45,894 nt of DNA, taken from NCBI GenBank assembly GCA_016777845.1, contig JADHQS010000003.1:1-45894 (forward strand). Direction: 5' to 3'. Shown here piece after piece: positions 34,123 to 42,565 of this stretch. Both the position numbers and the translations under genes were made by a program. Position 1 is the first letter of the stretch. Every line of letters begins with the position of its first letter. The DNA is from Candidatus Actinomarina sp. GTDB lineage: Bacteria; Actinomycetota; Acidimicrobiia; Actinomarinales; Actinomarinaceae. The notes below the pieces were generated by a model. The model was not told the origin of the DNA and ran no database searches. It worked only from the letters and a program-made list of their open reading frames with translations.

Positions 34123-35144
34123 TCCTCTAATTCTTTATTTACACTATCTAATTCTTCGAATGATTTCTCAAGTTTATTTACTCTAGTATTTTTTAATGCC
34201 TCAAAAGATTTTACAGTTTGGTCTAGCCTTTTAGTTACATCGTCAAAAGATTCGATAAACTTTCTAATTTCCACTTTAATTTTTTCATGAGTTGCCAAAA
34301 TATTTTTTGTATCAGTTTGTAAACTGAATAATTTCATTGAGTGCCTTATGGTCTCAAGATAAGCCATTAATGTTTGGGGACTTACTAATATAACCTTTTT
34401 AGAAAACGCATACTGAATAACAGGTGTTCTGTTCGCACCGATTTCTGAAGTTAATAAAAAGTGATATAAGTTTTCAAGTGGTATGTACATTAAAACAAAA
34501 TCAACAGTACCTTCTTCAGCTGATATGTACCCTTCCCTGGAAGATGTATCATCAATTTTGGTTTTGATTGCTTTATCTAAAAACTCTTTATGTTTATTTC
34601 TAATAGATTCAGTTATTTCTTTTCTTGCTAACTCGTCAAGAGTTTCATCCTCAAGATCTCTGTTTAGTTTGGCTATCTCCATATAGTTCGTTAAGGGAAA
34701 TTTTGAATCCATGTTTATTGTTTTATTTTCAGGAAGATAAAATGTGAAATCAGGAATTGTACCACTCGACATTCTTTTTTGGGTTTGGTAATGTATTCCC
34801 TCTTTATACTCCATAATTTCAAGCAAGTCTTCGACCTGAAACTCTGCCCACTGCCCTCTGCTTTGGTTATTATTTAATACAGATATTAAATTTCTAGTTT
34901 GCTGATCTACTCCAGTTATAGAGGACTTAATTTCACCAGTCTTCTCTAGAAAATCTTTTACTGTCTGATCAGATCTATTGAGTAATTTGTATATTTGAGA
35001 TTCTTCATTTTCAATTATTTCACTTACAATTCCTTTAATTAAATACTCGTCATCTTTATTGTCTTCTTCAGTTTCTTTTCTTGTTACAAAATAAAGATTG
35101 GCAAGTAAGAGGGTGACTATTAAACCATAAATTATATTTTCCAT
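34119..35144 (-). CDS. rmuC: DNA recombination protein RmuC family
   Basis: RmuC proteins limit inversion at short inverted repeats and carry a nuclease-like core. The 341-aa protein has an N-terminal membrane helix (IIYGLIVTLLLANLYFV), a coiled-coil region and the conserved core: NNQSRGQWAEFQVEDLLE, TIPDFTFYLPENKTINMDSKFPL, VDFVLMYIPLENLYHFLL and KKVILVSPQTLMAYLETI. A final coiled coil (SFEALKNTRVNKLEKSFEEL) ends the protein. TATTCT ends 6 nt before its ATG. It is shorter than E. coli RmuC (475 aa), as in many small genomes. Confidence 0.92.
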   Translation of the reverse strand: MENIIYGLIVTLLLANLYFVTRKETEEDNKDDEYLIKGIVSEIIENEESQIYKLLNRSDQTVKDFLEKTGEIKSSITGVDQQTRNLISVLNNNQSRGQWAEFQVEDLLEIMEYKEGIHYQTQKRMSSGTIPDFTFYLPENKTINMDSKFPLTNYMEIAKLNRDLEDETLDELARKEITESIRNKHKEFLDKAIKTKIDDTSSREGYISAEEGTVDFVLMYIPLENLYHFLLTSEIGANRTPVIQYAFSKKVILVSPQTLMAYLETIRHSMKLFSLQTDTKNILATHEKIKVEIRKFIESFDDVTKRLDQTVKSFEALKNTRVNKLEKSFEELDSVNKELED

Positions 35145-35150
35145 AATTTA

Positions 35151-35156
35151 AGAATA
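35151..35156 (-). promoter_or_regulatory. -10-like element before rmuC
   Basis: On the minus strand TATTCT ends 6 nt before the ATG at 35144. Confidence 0.45.
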
Positions 35157-35196
35157 GCAATATAGCAAGACAGTTTATGTTCTAAGTACTATTTAG

Positions 35197-36330
35197 TTAA
35201 ACAGTGTCGAATATTTTTTGAAAACTAAATTTAAAATTATCTGAGGAATAATTAGATAAAATGAATTCTTTTGCATTTATCCCAACAGAAGTTGCTTCAT
35301 TATAATTTTGAATCACATGATTTATTTTTTTTATCATGGAATCTAAATTATTACTCTCAAATACATAACCTGTTTGTCCGTCTATGACTATGTCTTGCAT
35401 TCCCGGGGCGTCTGTAACAAGCACAGGGCATGCTGTTACTTGTGACTCAAATATTACTCTTGCTAGGCCCTCTGATACCGAAGGAAGAATCATTAAGTTA
35501 TTTTCAGAGTAAAACTTTTTCACTTCATCTCTATTTTTATTTCCATGAATAAAAACTCTATCCTCAACATTTTTCGATTTTATTTTTTCTTTGAGACTTT
35601 CAAGATAGTTTTGATTGGGTGTTGGTCCTACTATATTCAGTTCAACCTGGTCACTAATTAATGCAGGCAAGGCATCGATAATCATATGAGGTTTTTTTCT
35701 ATCAGTCACACTTCCAATAAAAAGTATTTTAAATTTTCCACTTCCATCTCTCAAAGGGTCGATATTGCTAAATATTTCAAAATCTATCCATGCCGGAAAC
35801 CTAACAACACGCTTCGATGGATTAAAAGACAATGCTTGCTCCTCTGTAGAAGAAGAAACTGCTCTCAACATATCAGCACAATTTATTGTGTAAGATGCCA
35901 TCTTGGAAAATAAATTTTTATATAAATTTGGAAATGTTAAATTTTTTTCTAACTCCAAAGTATTTATAAAATCTCCATGTGATTCGATGACTATTTTTAC
36001 ATCTTTATACTTTTTTTTGATTTTATAAACACCCAGAAAACTTGTTACCGGATCTTGAAATGTAACTATTTCAATTTCATATTGGGATATTAATTTTGGT
36101 ATTTGAAAATAAGATACAAAAAATATTTTCAAATAGTTAAAAATTCTTGATTTGTTTTTTTTATTTAAATAAAAAGTTGTCTCTGATTCAGTGTGTATTT
36201 TTTTTTGGCTCGAGAATGCAAGAACTGTAACATTTGCGACTTCACTTAAATTATCGTACTTTTTTTTTATATTTTCATTTAAAGGTAAATCATAAAAAGT
36301 TGGTGAGAAAAATAGTACATTTTTTTTCAT
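35197..36330 (-). CDS. glycosyltransferase family 4
   Basis: GT-B fold retaining transferase that moves a sugar from a nucleotide donor to a glycan or lipid. The 377-aa protein has the C-terminal GT1/GT4 pattern: FKILFIGSVTDRKKPHMIID, VFIHGNKNRDEVKKFYSENN, LMILPSVSEGLARVIFESQ (the EGxxxxxxE motif) and PVLVTDAPGMQDIV. The N-terminal acceptor domain is diverged and Lys-rich. It is the last gene of the nadE-aminotransferase-selD-hydrolase unit, its ATG overlapping the hydrolase stop by 4 nt. Donor and acceptor are unknown. Confidence 0.88.
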   Translation of the reverse strand: MKKNVLFFSPTFYDLPLNENIKKKYDNLSEVANVTVLAFSSQKKIHTESETTFYLNKKNKSRIFNYLKIFFVSYFQIPKLISQYEIEIVTFQDPVTSFLGVYKIKKKYKDVKIVIESHGDFINTLELEKNLTFPNLYKNLFSKMASYTINCADMLRAVSSSTEEQALSFNPSKRVVRFPAWIDFEIFSNIDPLRDGSGKFKILFIGSVTDRKKPHMIIDALPALISDQVELNIVGPTPNQNYLESLKEKIKSKNVEDRVFIHGNKNRDEVKKFYSENNLMILPSVSEGLARVIFESQVTACPVLVTDAPGMQDIVIDGQTGYVFESNNLDSMIKKINHVIQNYNEATSVGINAKEFILSNYSSDNFKFSFQKIFDTV

Positions 36331-37247
36331 AAACTAAAAAATTCTCTAAGTTCTGTTAATAAATCTTCTTCATGTGTCCATGGCACTGAGTGGCCAGCAT
36401 CAGGAAAAGTTTTCACTTTTACTTCTTTTAACCTCTTAACAACATCATTTGAAGTTTCTTCTGGTACAAGTTTATCTCTACCCCCAGTAATTACAAGGGT
36501 CTCAGCTTCAATTTCTTGTATCCAAGATCTTGCATCATAAGGAACAACAAATCTTCCCCCATCTGCGTAAATGAAGTCATCTTTTGATTTATGCAGATTA
36601 TTCCATGCCCACTCTGTATATTCATCGTTAATAGAGTTTGATTTTTTTAAAAATGAAAACTTAGATTTTGGATTGAAATTAGGGAATAATCTTTCTCTTA
36701 TTCTTACAAAACTAACAAATATTTTAAATGCTACCTTATCGCTATACACAGCACCACCAAGCCAGCTAAAAGGTGTAATTAAAACTAATTTATTTACTAA
36801 TGGCTTATTTTTTTTAGCAATTGACATTGCAACTGCACTTCCCATTGACCAACCTACAATATTGCAACTTGAAATGCCAAGCTCTTTTAGAATGCTAATA
36901 ACAACATCGGCATTTTCATCTACGTCCCACCTGTCCCAACTAGCATCAGACTTTCCGTGATTTCGCATGTCTATAGCAACAAAGGAGGTTTCATTTTTAA
37001 TTTTAGGTAATATTTTAAACCAGCTTCCTAGGGAGTCTGACCCCCAGCTATGGAGAAATATTATAGGAGTTGTGCCGTCTATAATATTTTCTCTAATAAA
37101 GTATTCTTTTTCTCTTATGAATACAGTCCTGCCTGGAATTTTACTTGGGTGAATTTGTGTAGTTCCTGCAGATTGGCTCTTTTTCGTCTCAAGTAGGCTT
37201 TTTGTTACTGCAGTCAAAGCAAAAATTTTAGTTAGTGTTTTAATCAT
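36327..37247 (-). CDS. alpha/beta hydrolase
   Basis: Serine hydrolase of 306 aa with the alpha/beta fold. The oxyanion region is IIFLHSWGSDSLGSW, the nucleophile elbow GWSMGSAVAMS holds the catalytic Ser, the acid is the Asp in TGGRDKLVPEE and the His is in DAGHSVPWTHE. An N-terminal stretch (TLTKIFALTAVTKSLLE) is moderately hydrophobic and could be a membrane anchor. I set the start at the ATG 37247, which overlaps the selD stop as TGATG; a TTG one codon upstream is also possible. It is coupled to selD and the glycosyltransferase. The substrate is unknown. Confidence 0.86.
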   Translation of the reverse strand: MIKTLTKIFALTAVTKSLLETKKSQSAGTTQIHPSKIPGRTVFIREKEYFIRENIIDGTTPIIFLHSWGSDSLGSWFKILPKIKNETSFVAIDMRNHGKSDASWDRWDVDENADVVISILKELGISSCNIVGWSMGSAVAMSIAKKNKPLVNKLVLITPFSWLGGAVYSDKVAFKIFVSFVRIRERLFPNFNPKSKFSFLKKSNSINDEYTEWAWNNLHKSKDDFIYADGGRFVVPYDARSWIQEIEAETLVITGGRDKLVPEETSNDVVKRLKEVKVKTFPDAGHSVPWTHEEDLLTELREFFSL

Positions 37248-38275
37248 CAACTACTAATAATATTTATTTTTTGATTATATCTATCGGTTATATTTCCAAT
37301 TTCTTTTACAAGAACACCATATTTTTTTTCAATTTCTACCAAATCTATATCTGTTTCAGCAGGTGCAGAAATTAATAATCCTCCACTGGTTTGAGCATCT
37401 GCTAATAAAAGTGCCTCATCTTGATTCTCGAATGATATAAAGTCTTTTACTGAGTCAAAATTTCTTTGGCTTCCTGATGGATAAATGCCACTATGAAAAT
37501 AATTTTTTGCAAACTCAATGATTGGAACTTTATCGAATATCAAATTTGCTGATAATTTTTCATCAATCAACATCTCACTGAGATGGCCAAGAAGTCCAAA
37601 ACCAGTAACGTCTGTAATTGCATTTGCATTGAGATACTTTGCGACTTCAAGGCCTACATCATTTAAGGTTGTCATTACATTTGTTACCTGATTTATTGCT
37701 TCTTCATCAGCGACACCTTTTTTTATTGCAGTTGCAATAATTCCAGAACCGAGAGGCTTGGTTAGAAAAAGTTTATCTCCATTTTTGATATTCGTTTTTG
37801 TATAGATTTTTTCATTAACGATACCTGTTACAGCAAAACCATATTTTGGTTCTTTGTCGTCAATACTGTGCCCTCCAACAATATTACAATTGGCAGATTT
37901 CATTACGTCTGCACCGCCCTTAATAACATCTGATAAAACGTCAAAACCTATATCTTCTCTTGGCCAACTAACTAACTGTAAAGATGAAATAGGTGCACCT
38001 CCCATGGCATAAATATCAGATAATGCATTTGCTGCGGCAACTCTACCCCAGTCATAAGGGTTATCTAAAATAGGAGTAAAAAAATCAACTGTTTGTACAA
38101 TTTTGATACTGTTTCCTAGATCAATAACTGCACCGTCATCTGGATTTTCTAACCCAACTAAGACTTCAGAATTGTTTGAATTATTTTGTTTTGATTGCTT
38201 CAGAACCTGAGCAAGCTCTCTTTGGGAGAGTTTACATGCTCAACCTGAGCCATGAGAATACTCTGTGAGTCTCAC
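37247..38275 (-). CDS. selD: selenide, water dikinase SelD, selenocysteine-containing (in-frame UGA)
   Basis: Makes selenophosphate from selenide and ATP, the selenium donor for tRNA-Sec. The full frame begins with GTG at 38275, 5 nt after an AAGGGGGG ribosome-binding site, and reads VRLTEYSHGSG, UGA, ACKLSQRELAQVL. The UGA (38240-38242, codon 12) falls on the Cys/Sec of the SelD motif (GAGCGCK in E. coli), with no frameshift into the rest: LENPDDGAVIDL, VQTVDFFTPILDNPYDWGR, AAANALSDIYAMGGAP and the late TDVTGFGLLGHL. Total 342 residues including Sec, matching E. coli SelD (347). Ignoring the UGA leaves a 252-aa fragment lacking the catalytic end. The end overlaps the hydrolase start by one base. 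UGA as a true stop is excluded by conservation on both sides. Confidence 0.96.
38211..38242 (-). promoter_or_regulatory. candidate SECIS hairpin in selD, just after the UGA
   Basis: On the minus strand the UGA is followed by GCA, six unpaired bases, CTCTC (38230 to 38226), loop CCAAA and GAGAG (38220 to 38216), with a matching TGC at 38213 to 38211 that can pair with the GCA. A hairpin within about 30 nt of the UGA is what bacterial SelB needs. The apical loop lacks the G expected in the bacterial consensus, so the exact fold is uncertain. Confidence 0.45.
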
Positions 38276-38286
38276 TTTACCCCCCT

Positions 38287-39111
38287 TTAACTTTCTTGCT
38301 TTTCCTTAAGTACTTCTTTCGCAAATAAATCTTGTATAGTGTTTAACAAAGGTGCCTGCTCAAACAACTGATTATCAATCTTTGAGACAAATACTCCGTG
38401 TTTAGCTGTAGACATTACAAAAACTGTATCAACTTTATAAAGTTCGTCTATTGTCACTCTAGAAACAGATACTTGAATCTTGTCTTCCTCACCAAACTTC
38501 AATAAATACTGTCGAGTTATTGAGTCTAAAATTCCCAAATCGAGATCTGGTACATAAACAACTTCATCCTTAATCCAGCCAACACAAAAAGTTGGACCTT
38601 CTAAAACTATGCCTTTATTATTGATGAGCAAGGCATCTGTAAAACCATCTCTAATTGCTTCCCTGGTTTGCTTTATGTTATAAGCATACGAAGTAGATTT
38701 TGAACCAACTATATTTTTACTATCAACTTCATAATCTCCACCAGCATGCCATGGTGCAGGTTGGGATTGCAATGTAAATTCTTCTGGTAAGTTTAATAAT
38801 GGTTGATAAAAAGAATAAATTGTAAAATCGTCATCTGACTCATTTCTCAAGATTAAAACTCTCACATAACCATTTTTATGGTTTGATGCTATTTTTAAAA
38901 TATTGTCTTTGACCAAACTAAAATCTACATTGTCAAATAATTGTTTTTTGCAAGACTGTTTTAACCTGTCTATATGCTTCTGTAAACCAAAAGGATAGTG
39001 GTCGTGAATCTTTAAAGCTTCAAAGACCCCATCTCCTCTCCATACGGCTAAATTTTCAACAGGCAAAGTAAACTCATCTTTTGTAACTTCCAAATCATTT
39101 ATCAAATACAA
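38287..39111 (-). CDS. class IV aminotransferase (IlvE/PabC-like)
   Basis: PLP enzyme of the branched-chain aminotransferase / aminodeoxychorismate lyase family, 274 aa. The landmarks are LAVWRGDGVFEALKI near the N-terminus, IVGSKSTSYAYNI with the PLP-binding Lys, and GFTDALLINNKGIVLEGPTF. Length fits PabC (about 270) better than IlvE (about 300), but the sequence does not decide between amino donor and lyase roles. It sits 5 nt after nadE and 11 nt before selD in one unit. A link to selenium use is positional only. Confidence 0.85.
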   Translation of the reverse strand: MYLINDLEVTKDEFTLPVENLAVWRGDGVFEALKIHDHYPFGLQKHIDRLKQSCKKQLFDNVDFSLVKDNILKIASNHKNGYVRVLILRNESDDDFTIYSFYQPLLNLPEEFTLQSQPAPWHAGGDYEVDSKNIVGSKSTSYAYNIKQTREAIRDGFTDALLINNKGIVLEGPTFCVGWIKDEVVYVPDLDLGILDSITRQYLLKFGEEDKIQVSVSRVTIDELYKVDTVFVMSTAKHGVFVSKIDNQLFEQAPLLNTIQDLFAKEVLKEKQES

Positions 39112-39116
39112 AACGA

Positions 39117-40823
39117 TTATCCTCTTTCTCGAACATAGGTATTTGTAATTGGCATTCTTCTGTCTTTGCCAAATGCCTTTTCAGTTAATTTTACTCCTGG
39201 TGCAACTTGTTTTCTCTTATACTCGTTTCTATCAACTTTAGACAAGACATCAAATACAACATTCTCATCAATGCCCTTAGAAATAATTTTTTCAGAGGAA
39301 CTATCTTCTTCAATATACATTCTTAAAATTTCATCAAGAAGATCATATTCTGGCAATGAATCCTTATCAAACTGATCTGGTCTTAATTCTGCACTTGGCT
39401 CTTTATCAATTGTATTTTGAGGAATTACGCTTGAAATTGAATTTCTGAAATTTGCCAAGTTATAAACTTCAGTCTTATATAGGTCTTTTAATAGTGCAAA
39501 ACCTCCTGCTAAATCACCATAAAGAGTTGAATAACCTACAGCCATTTCAGACTTATTACCTGTTGAAACAACCATAGCTCCAGTTTGATTGGATAAAGCC
39601 ATTAAAATATTACCCCTTACGCGTGATTGGATATTTTCATCTGTTGTTTGTCCAAGTTCTTCACCAACACTTTCCTTTAAAGTATTTCTAAAAATATTTA
39701 CTATTTCTTCAATTTCTATGACTTTAAATTCTATATCAAGATTTTCTGCAAGCAACTTTGCATCTATAAGAGACTCTTCGGTGTTATATTTGGATGGCAA
39801 CGCTACACCTATTACATTGTCTGAACCAAGAGCATCAACGGCAATAGTTGCCGTCAAAGCAGAGTCTATTCCTCCAGAAAGTCCTATAAGTACTTTTTCA
39901 AAATTATTTTTACTAACGTAATCAAACAACCCTAATTTCAATGCTGAATATAGAGATTCATTTTTTGATAGAAGTAGAGCAGACTGTAAAGGATCTAGCT
40001 CAGATCGTTTTTGTCTAATCTCCAGTAATGACCCTCTTGGTTGTTCTTTTACTTCCAAATCTAGATCAATATAAAATAACTCCTCTTCAAACTGTTGTGC
40101 TTGGTAAAGTATTTCACCTTTTCCATCTACAACAAATGAACCTCCATCAAAAACTAACTCGTCTTGACCGCCAACCATGTTTAAGTAAATAATTGGTACG
40201 CCTAATTTTCTAGCTTGGTTGACAACAAGCTCTTTTCTTAAGTCTGATTTATTTTGATCATAAGGAGAAGCGTTTATGTTAATTATTAAAGACGCACCAT
40301 TCTCTACTTGTTGTAATGACGGACCTTCTTCAATCCATATATCTTCGCAAATGCTTATTCCAATCCCAATGTCTTCATACCAAAATACATTTCCTGGATT
40401 ATTGCCTTTGGCAAAATACCTAGCTTCATCGAATACAGAATAGTTTGGAAGAAAACACTTGTGATAGATTCCTTTTACATCACCGTTTTGGATTATTGCT
40501 GCTGCATTAGCAATGTCTCTTTTTCGTTTGTCTGTATGGTTATCATCCAAGTTTCTGTCAACAAAACCAACAACACCACTTGTTGAGCTAGAAAATTCAG
40601 CTAATTCTTCCAAAACAGCGAAGTTTTTTCCAACAAAACTTTCTCTTAAGAGTAAATCTTCAGGTGGATATCCTGTAAGTGCTAATTCAGGGAAAATCAG
40701 GATATCTACTTCTTTTTCTTCAGCTGCCTCAAAACAATCTAAAATAGTTTGCTTATTTTTTTGTATGGCCCCTACTGGAAATGATTTTTGAGCACCAGCT
40801 ATTCGAATTATTTTTTTATCCAC
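39117..40823 (-). CDS. nadE: glutamine-hydrolysing NAD+ synthase
   Basis: Final step of NAD synthesis: amidates deamido-NAD with ammonia released from glutamine. The 568-aa protein has an N-terminal nitrilase-type glutaminase with the Glu-Lys-Cys triad (LIFPELALTGYPPEDLL, KCFLPNYSVFDEARYF, and Cys159 in GISICEDIW), and a C-terminal synthase with the P-loop SGGIDS at residues 316-321, then STGNKSEMAVGYSTLYGD. The start is a GTG at 40823; TATCAT ends 6 nt before it, so initiation may be leaderless from GTG. It heads the five-gene unit that contains selD. Confidence 0.95.
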   Translation of the reverse strand: MDKKIIRIAGAQKSFPVGAIQKNKQTILDCFEAAEEKEVDILIFPELALTGYPPEDLLLRESFVGKNFAVLEELAEFSSSTSGVVGFVDRNLDDNHTDKRKRDIANAAAIIQNGDVKGIYHKCFLPNYSVFDEARYFAKGNNPGNVFWYEDIGIGISICEDIWIEEGPSLQQVENGASLIININASPYDQNKSDLRKELVVNQARKLGVPIIYLNMVGGQDELVFDGGSFVVDGKGEILYQAQQFEEELFYIDLDLEVKEQPRGSLLEIRQKRSELDPLQSALLLSKNESLYSALKLGLFDYVSKNNFEKVLIGLSGGIDSALTATIAVDALGSDNVIGVALPSKYNTEESLIDAKLLAENLDIEFKVIEIEEIVNIFRNTLKESVGEELGQTTDENIQSRVRGNILMALSNQTGAMVVSTGNKSEMAVGYSTLYGDLAGGFALLKDLYKTEVYNLANFRNSISSVIPQNTIDKEPSAELRPDQFDKDSLPEYDLLDEILRMYIEEDSSSEKIISKGIDENVVFDVLSKVDRNEYKRKQVAPGVKLTEKAFGKDRRMPITNTYVRERG

Positions 40824-40829
40824 AATTTA

Positions 40830-40835
40830 ATGATA
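40830..40835 (-). promoter_or_regulatory. -10-like element before nadE
   Basis: On the minus strand TATCAT ends 6 nt before the GTG at 40823; it is the best candidate promoter for the nadE-selD unit. Confidence 0.45.
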
Positions 40836-40849
40836 GATGGGAAACTTGG

Positions 40850-41254
40850 TTATGAAGAAACCTTAATTTCTATATCTTTAGAGTCTTCGATCCAATTTGT
40901 AACCCTCTTTAGAGAGGGCAGTCTGTCTACTATATTTCTTTTTGAATTAATTTTTGCCATTACTTCATGAAGCGATTCCGGGTTTCTTCTTTTTAATTCA
41001 GACACACTTTCAACTCCAGCAGCTTCAAGTAAGTCTGCATAGTCTCTTCCTAAATTTTTAATTTTCATTAGTTCAGCACGTCTAGCCCAGTGCAATAATT
41101 TAGGTGAACTAATACCTGTTTCTTTTGTTAAGAGAGCCCTCCCTGACCTTGAAGAGGCGATTTGTAAAAAAGTTGTTGTTGTTCTGACTCTAGCTCTTCT
41201 TAGCTTTGTTGCTTCGGTATGTGTCATACCATTTATAGAGTCAATTGAATTCAT
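40850..41254 (-). CDS. DUF4332 domain protein
   Basis: A 134-aa protein with a helix-hairpin-helix-like core. ATKLRRARVRTTTTFLQIAS, ISSPKLLHWARRAELMKIK and NLGRDYADLLEAAGVESVSEL match the DUF4332 pattern, in which two short HhH units sit side by side. The family resembles DNA-binding helix-hairpin-helix modules, but no activity has been shown. It is basic and soluble. TAAAAT ends 7 nt before the ATG, so it may form its own transcript. Confidence 0.83.
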   Translation of the reverse strand: MNSIDSINGMTHTEATKLRRARVRTTTTFLQIASSRSGRALLTKETGISSPKLLHWARRAELMKIKNLGRDYADLLEAAGVESVSELKRRNPESLHEVMAKINSKRNIVDRLPSLKRVTNWIEDSKDIEIKVSS

Positions 41255-41261
41255 GTTTTAA

Positions 41262-41267
41262 ATTTTA
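41262..41267 (-). promoter_or_regulatory. -10-like element before the DUF4332 gene
   Basis: On the minus strand TAAAAT ends 7 nt before the ATG at 41254. Confidence 0.4.
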
Positions 41268-41317
41268 CAAAACAAATTACATAAAGAAACGATTTTTTTT
41301 AAGAGTTTTTCCCACTC

Positions 41318-41914
41318 TCAAAAATCTTTTTCTTCGTCATAATCAATAGGTTCTAAAAAATTGAAATTAAGTTTTTTAATTTCAATTTCTGATGAGATAA
41401 GAAAATCAACTAAATCAAAATCTTGGAATACTGATTTTTCTTCATCAATTTCATCGTCTTCAGTTATCAGTTCTAATTTCGTCCAAAACATTCTCGGAAT
41501 TAAAATTGGAAATCCTAGTTTGTATCTGTATTGAGGAACCAAAACCTTATTACCGTCATGGTCATCGTTGTTAAGACCGTCTATAACTTCAACCTCAACC
41601 TCTGGTTGATCCCCAAGGAAAAAAATTATATTATTAATCTCTTTTTGATTTTGATAGAAGAATAAAGCTGTCCTAATTGAAGATGTGATGCCCTCTGACC
41701 AATTTTCATTAATTAAGATATTTGAATTTTTAAAATCTATTTTTTCTGAAATTATTTCATTCTCAGACCCCAGCACAACAGAAGAGTTATCAAAATTAAT
41801 GTTGACTTTATCAATTATTGCTTGCAGTAATGGTTTGTCCCTAACTTCAGCTAACTGTTTAGGAAACCCCATTCTACTTGAGCTACCTGCGGCTAATATT
41901 ACTGCTGCGTTCAA
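41318..41914 (-). CDS. MobA-like nucleotidyltransferase
   Basis: NTP transferase of the MobA/MocA group, 198 aa. The N-terminal LAAGSSSRMGFPKQLAEVRD is the nucleotide-binding signature, with FLGDQPEVEVEVIDGL carrying the metal-binding Asp and GFPILIPRMFW the substrate loop. MocA-type enzymes attach CMP to molybdopterin for xanthine-dehydrogenase-type enzymes; other members act on sugars. The acidic tail replaces the usual DIDTPED end. It lies 2 nt after a Yip1-like membrane gene. No molybdoenzyme gene lies in the window, so the substrate is undecided. Confidence 0.82.
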   Translation of the reverse strand: MNAAVILAAGSSSRMGFPKQLAEVRDKPLLQAIIDKVNINFDNSSVVLGSENEIISEKIDFKNSNILINENWSEGITSSIRTALFFYQNQKEINNIIFFLGDQPEVEVEVIDGLNNDDHDGNKVLVPQYRYKLGFPILIPRMFWTKLELITEDDEIDEEKSVFQDFDLVDFLISSEIEIKKLNFNFLEPIDYDEEKDF

Positions 41915-41916
41915 AA

Positions 41917-42534
41917 CTATACTGATCCTAATATTGAACTACCAAAAGTTAGCGCAATGACAACAAGGAAAACTTCAATATTTCTTAATAAGTAAACCTG
42001 CTTTATACCTGAACCAAATGTAATTAGTGCGTAGATTAAAGTTATAAAAACTAATAATGCTTGTACAAGTGGGTTTTGTATAAACAATACAGGAAATACA
42101 AGTAATCCTGGAACGCTTGAAAAGAATGAAATTATGAGTAGATCAACTGGTTTTGGATCTTTTCTAAATAAAAATTTAAGAATCAAAAAACATATTACAA
42201 GGCCAACTACTGTTGTAGCACTGTTTGATACAATTGATGAAATCAATACAGATGTATTCGAGCCTTGCTGAGCAAAAATAACAGATAATTCATCGATCAA
42301 AGACCTAAACATCTGAAACTCTTCTTCCGACATTTCACCCTGAACAAGAACGAGGTTGCTCTCAAGAAATTCAATCATTCCATTAAAAAATCTAAATGCG
42401 CTTAAGGTAGTTAAGGTAACTACTGCTAAATAAATTGCAATTCCTTTTTGCAGTGCACCATTTAGATTAAGAAGCTCATTGTATATATATTTATCAAGAC
42501 GTAAAATTTTTGAGAATATTTGTCTTTCACTCAT
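41917..42534 (-). CDS. Yip1-like membrane protein
   Basis: A 205-aa membrane protein with about five hydrophobic helices. The arrangement of a helix near residue 30 (GIAIYLAVVTLTTLSAFRF), a soluble acidic loop, then a helix bundle with VVGLVICFLILKFLF and a final FLVVIALTFGSSILG resembles the Yip1-domain family of bacterial membrane proteins of unknown role. The match is by topology and short wording only. It is co-transcribed with the MobA-like gene. Confidence 0.6.
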   Translation of the reverse strand: MSERQIFSKILRLDKYIYNELLNLNGALQKGIAIYLAVVTLTTLSAFRFFNGMIEFLESNLVLVQGEMSEEEFQMFRSLIDELSVIFAQQGSNTSVLISSIVSNSATTVVGLVICFLILKFLFRKDPKPVDLLIISFFSSVPGLLVFPVLFIQNPLVQALLVFITLIYALITFGSGIKQVYLLRNIEVFLVVIALTFGSSILGSV

Positions 42535-42552
42535 TTTTAATTTTTCCTTATT

Positions 42553-42558
42553 TAAAAT
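42553..42558 (+). promoter_or_regulatory. -10-like element before the small membrane protein gene
   Basis: TAAAAT ends 7 nt before the ATG at 42566 and supports that start; an upstream in-frame ATG at 42479 would lie within the divergent gene. Confidence 0.4.
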
Positions 42559-42565
42559 ATACCTT

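Noticed and set aside
41294-41323. Hairpin (AGAGT/ACTCT) after the MobA-like gene as a terminator
   Set aside because: On the gene strand the stem is followed by A residues and not a T run, so it does not fit an intrinsic terminator.
41318-41914. MobA-like gene as part of a selenium-dependent molybdenum hydroxylase system with selD
   Set aside because: No yqeB/yqeC-like gene or molybdenum hydroxylase is in the window, and selD is better explained by the Sec tRNA.
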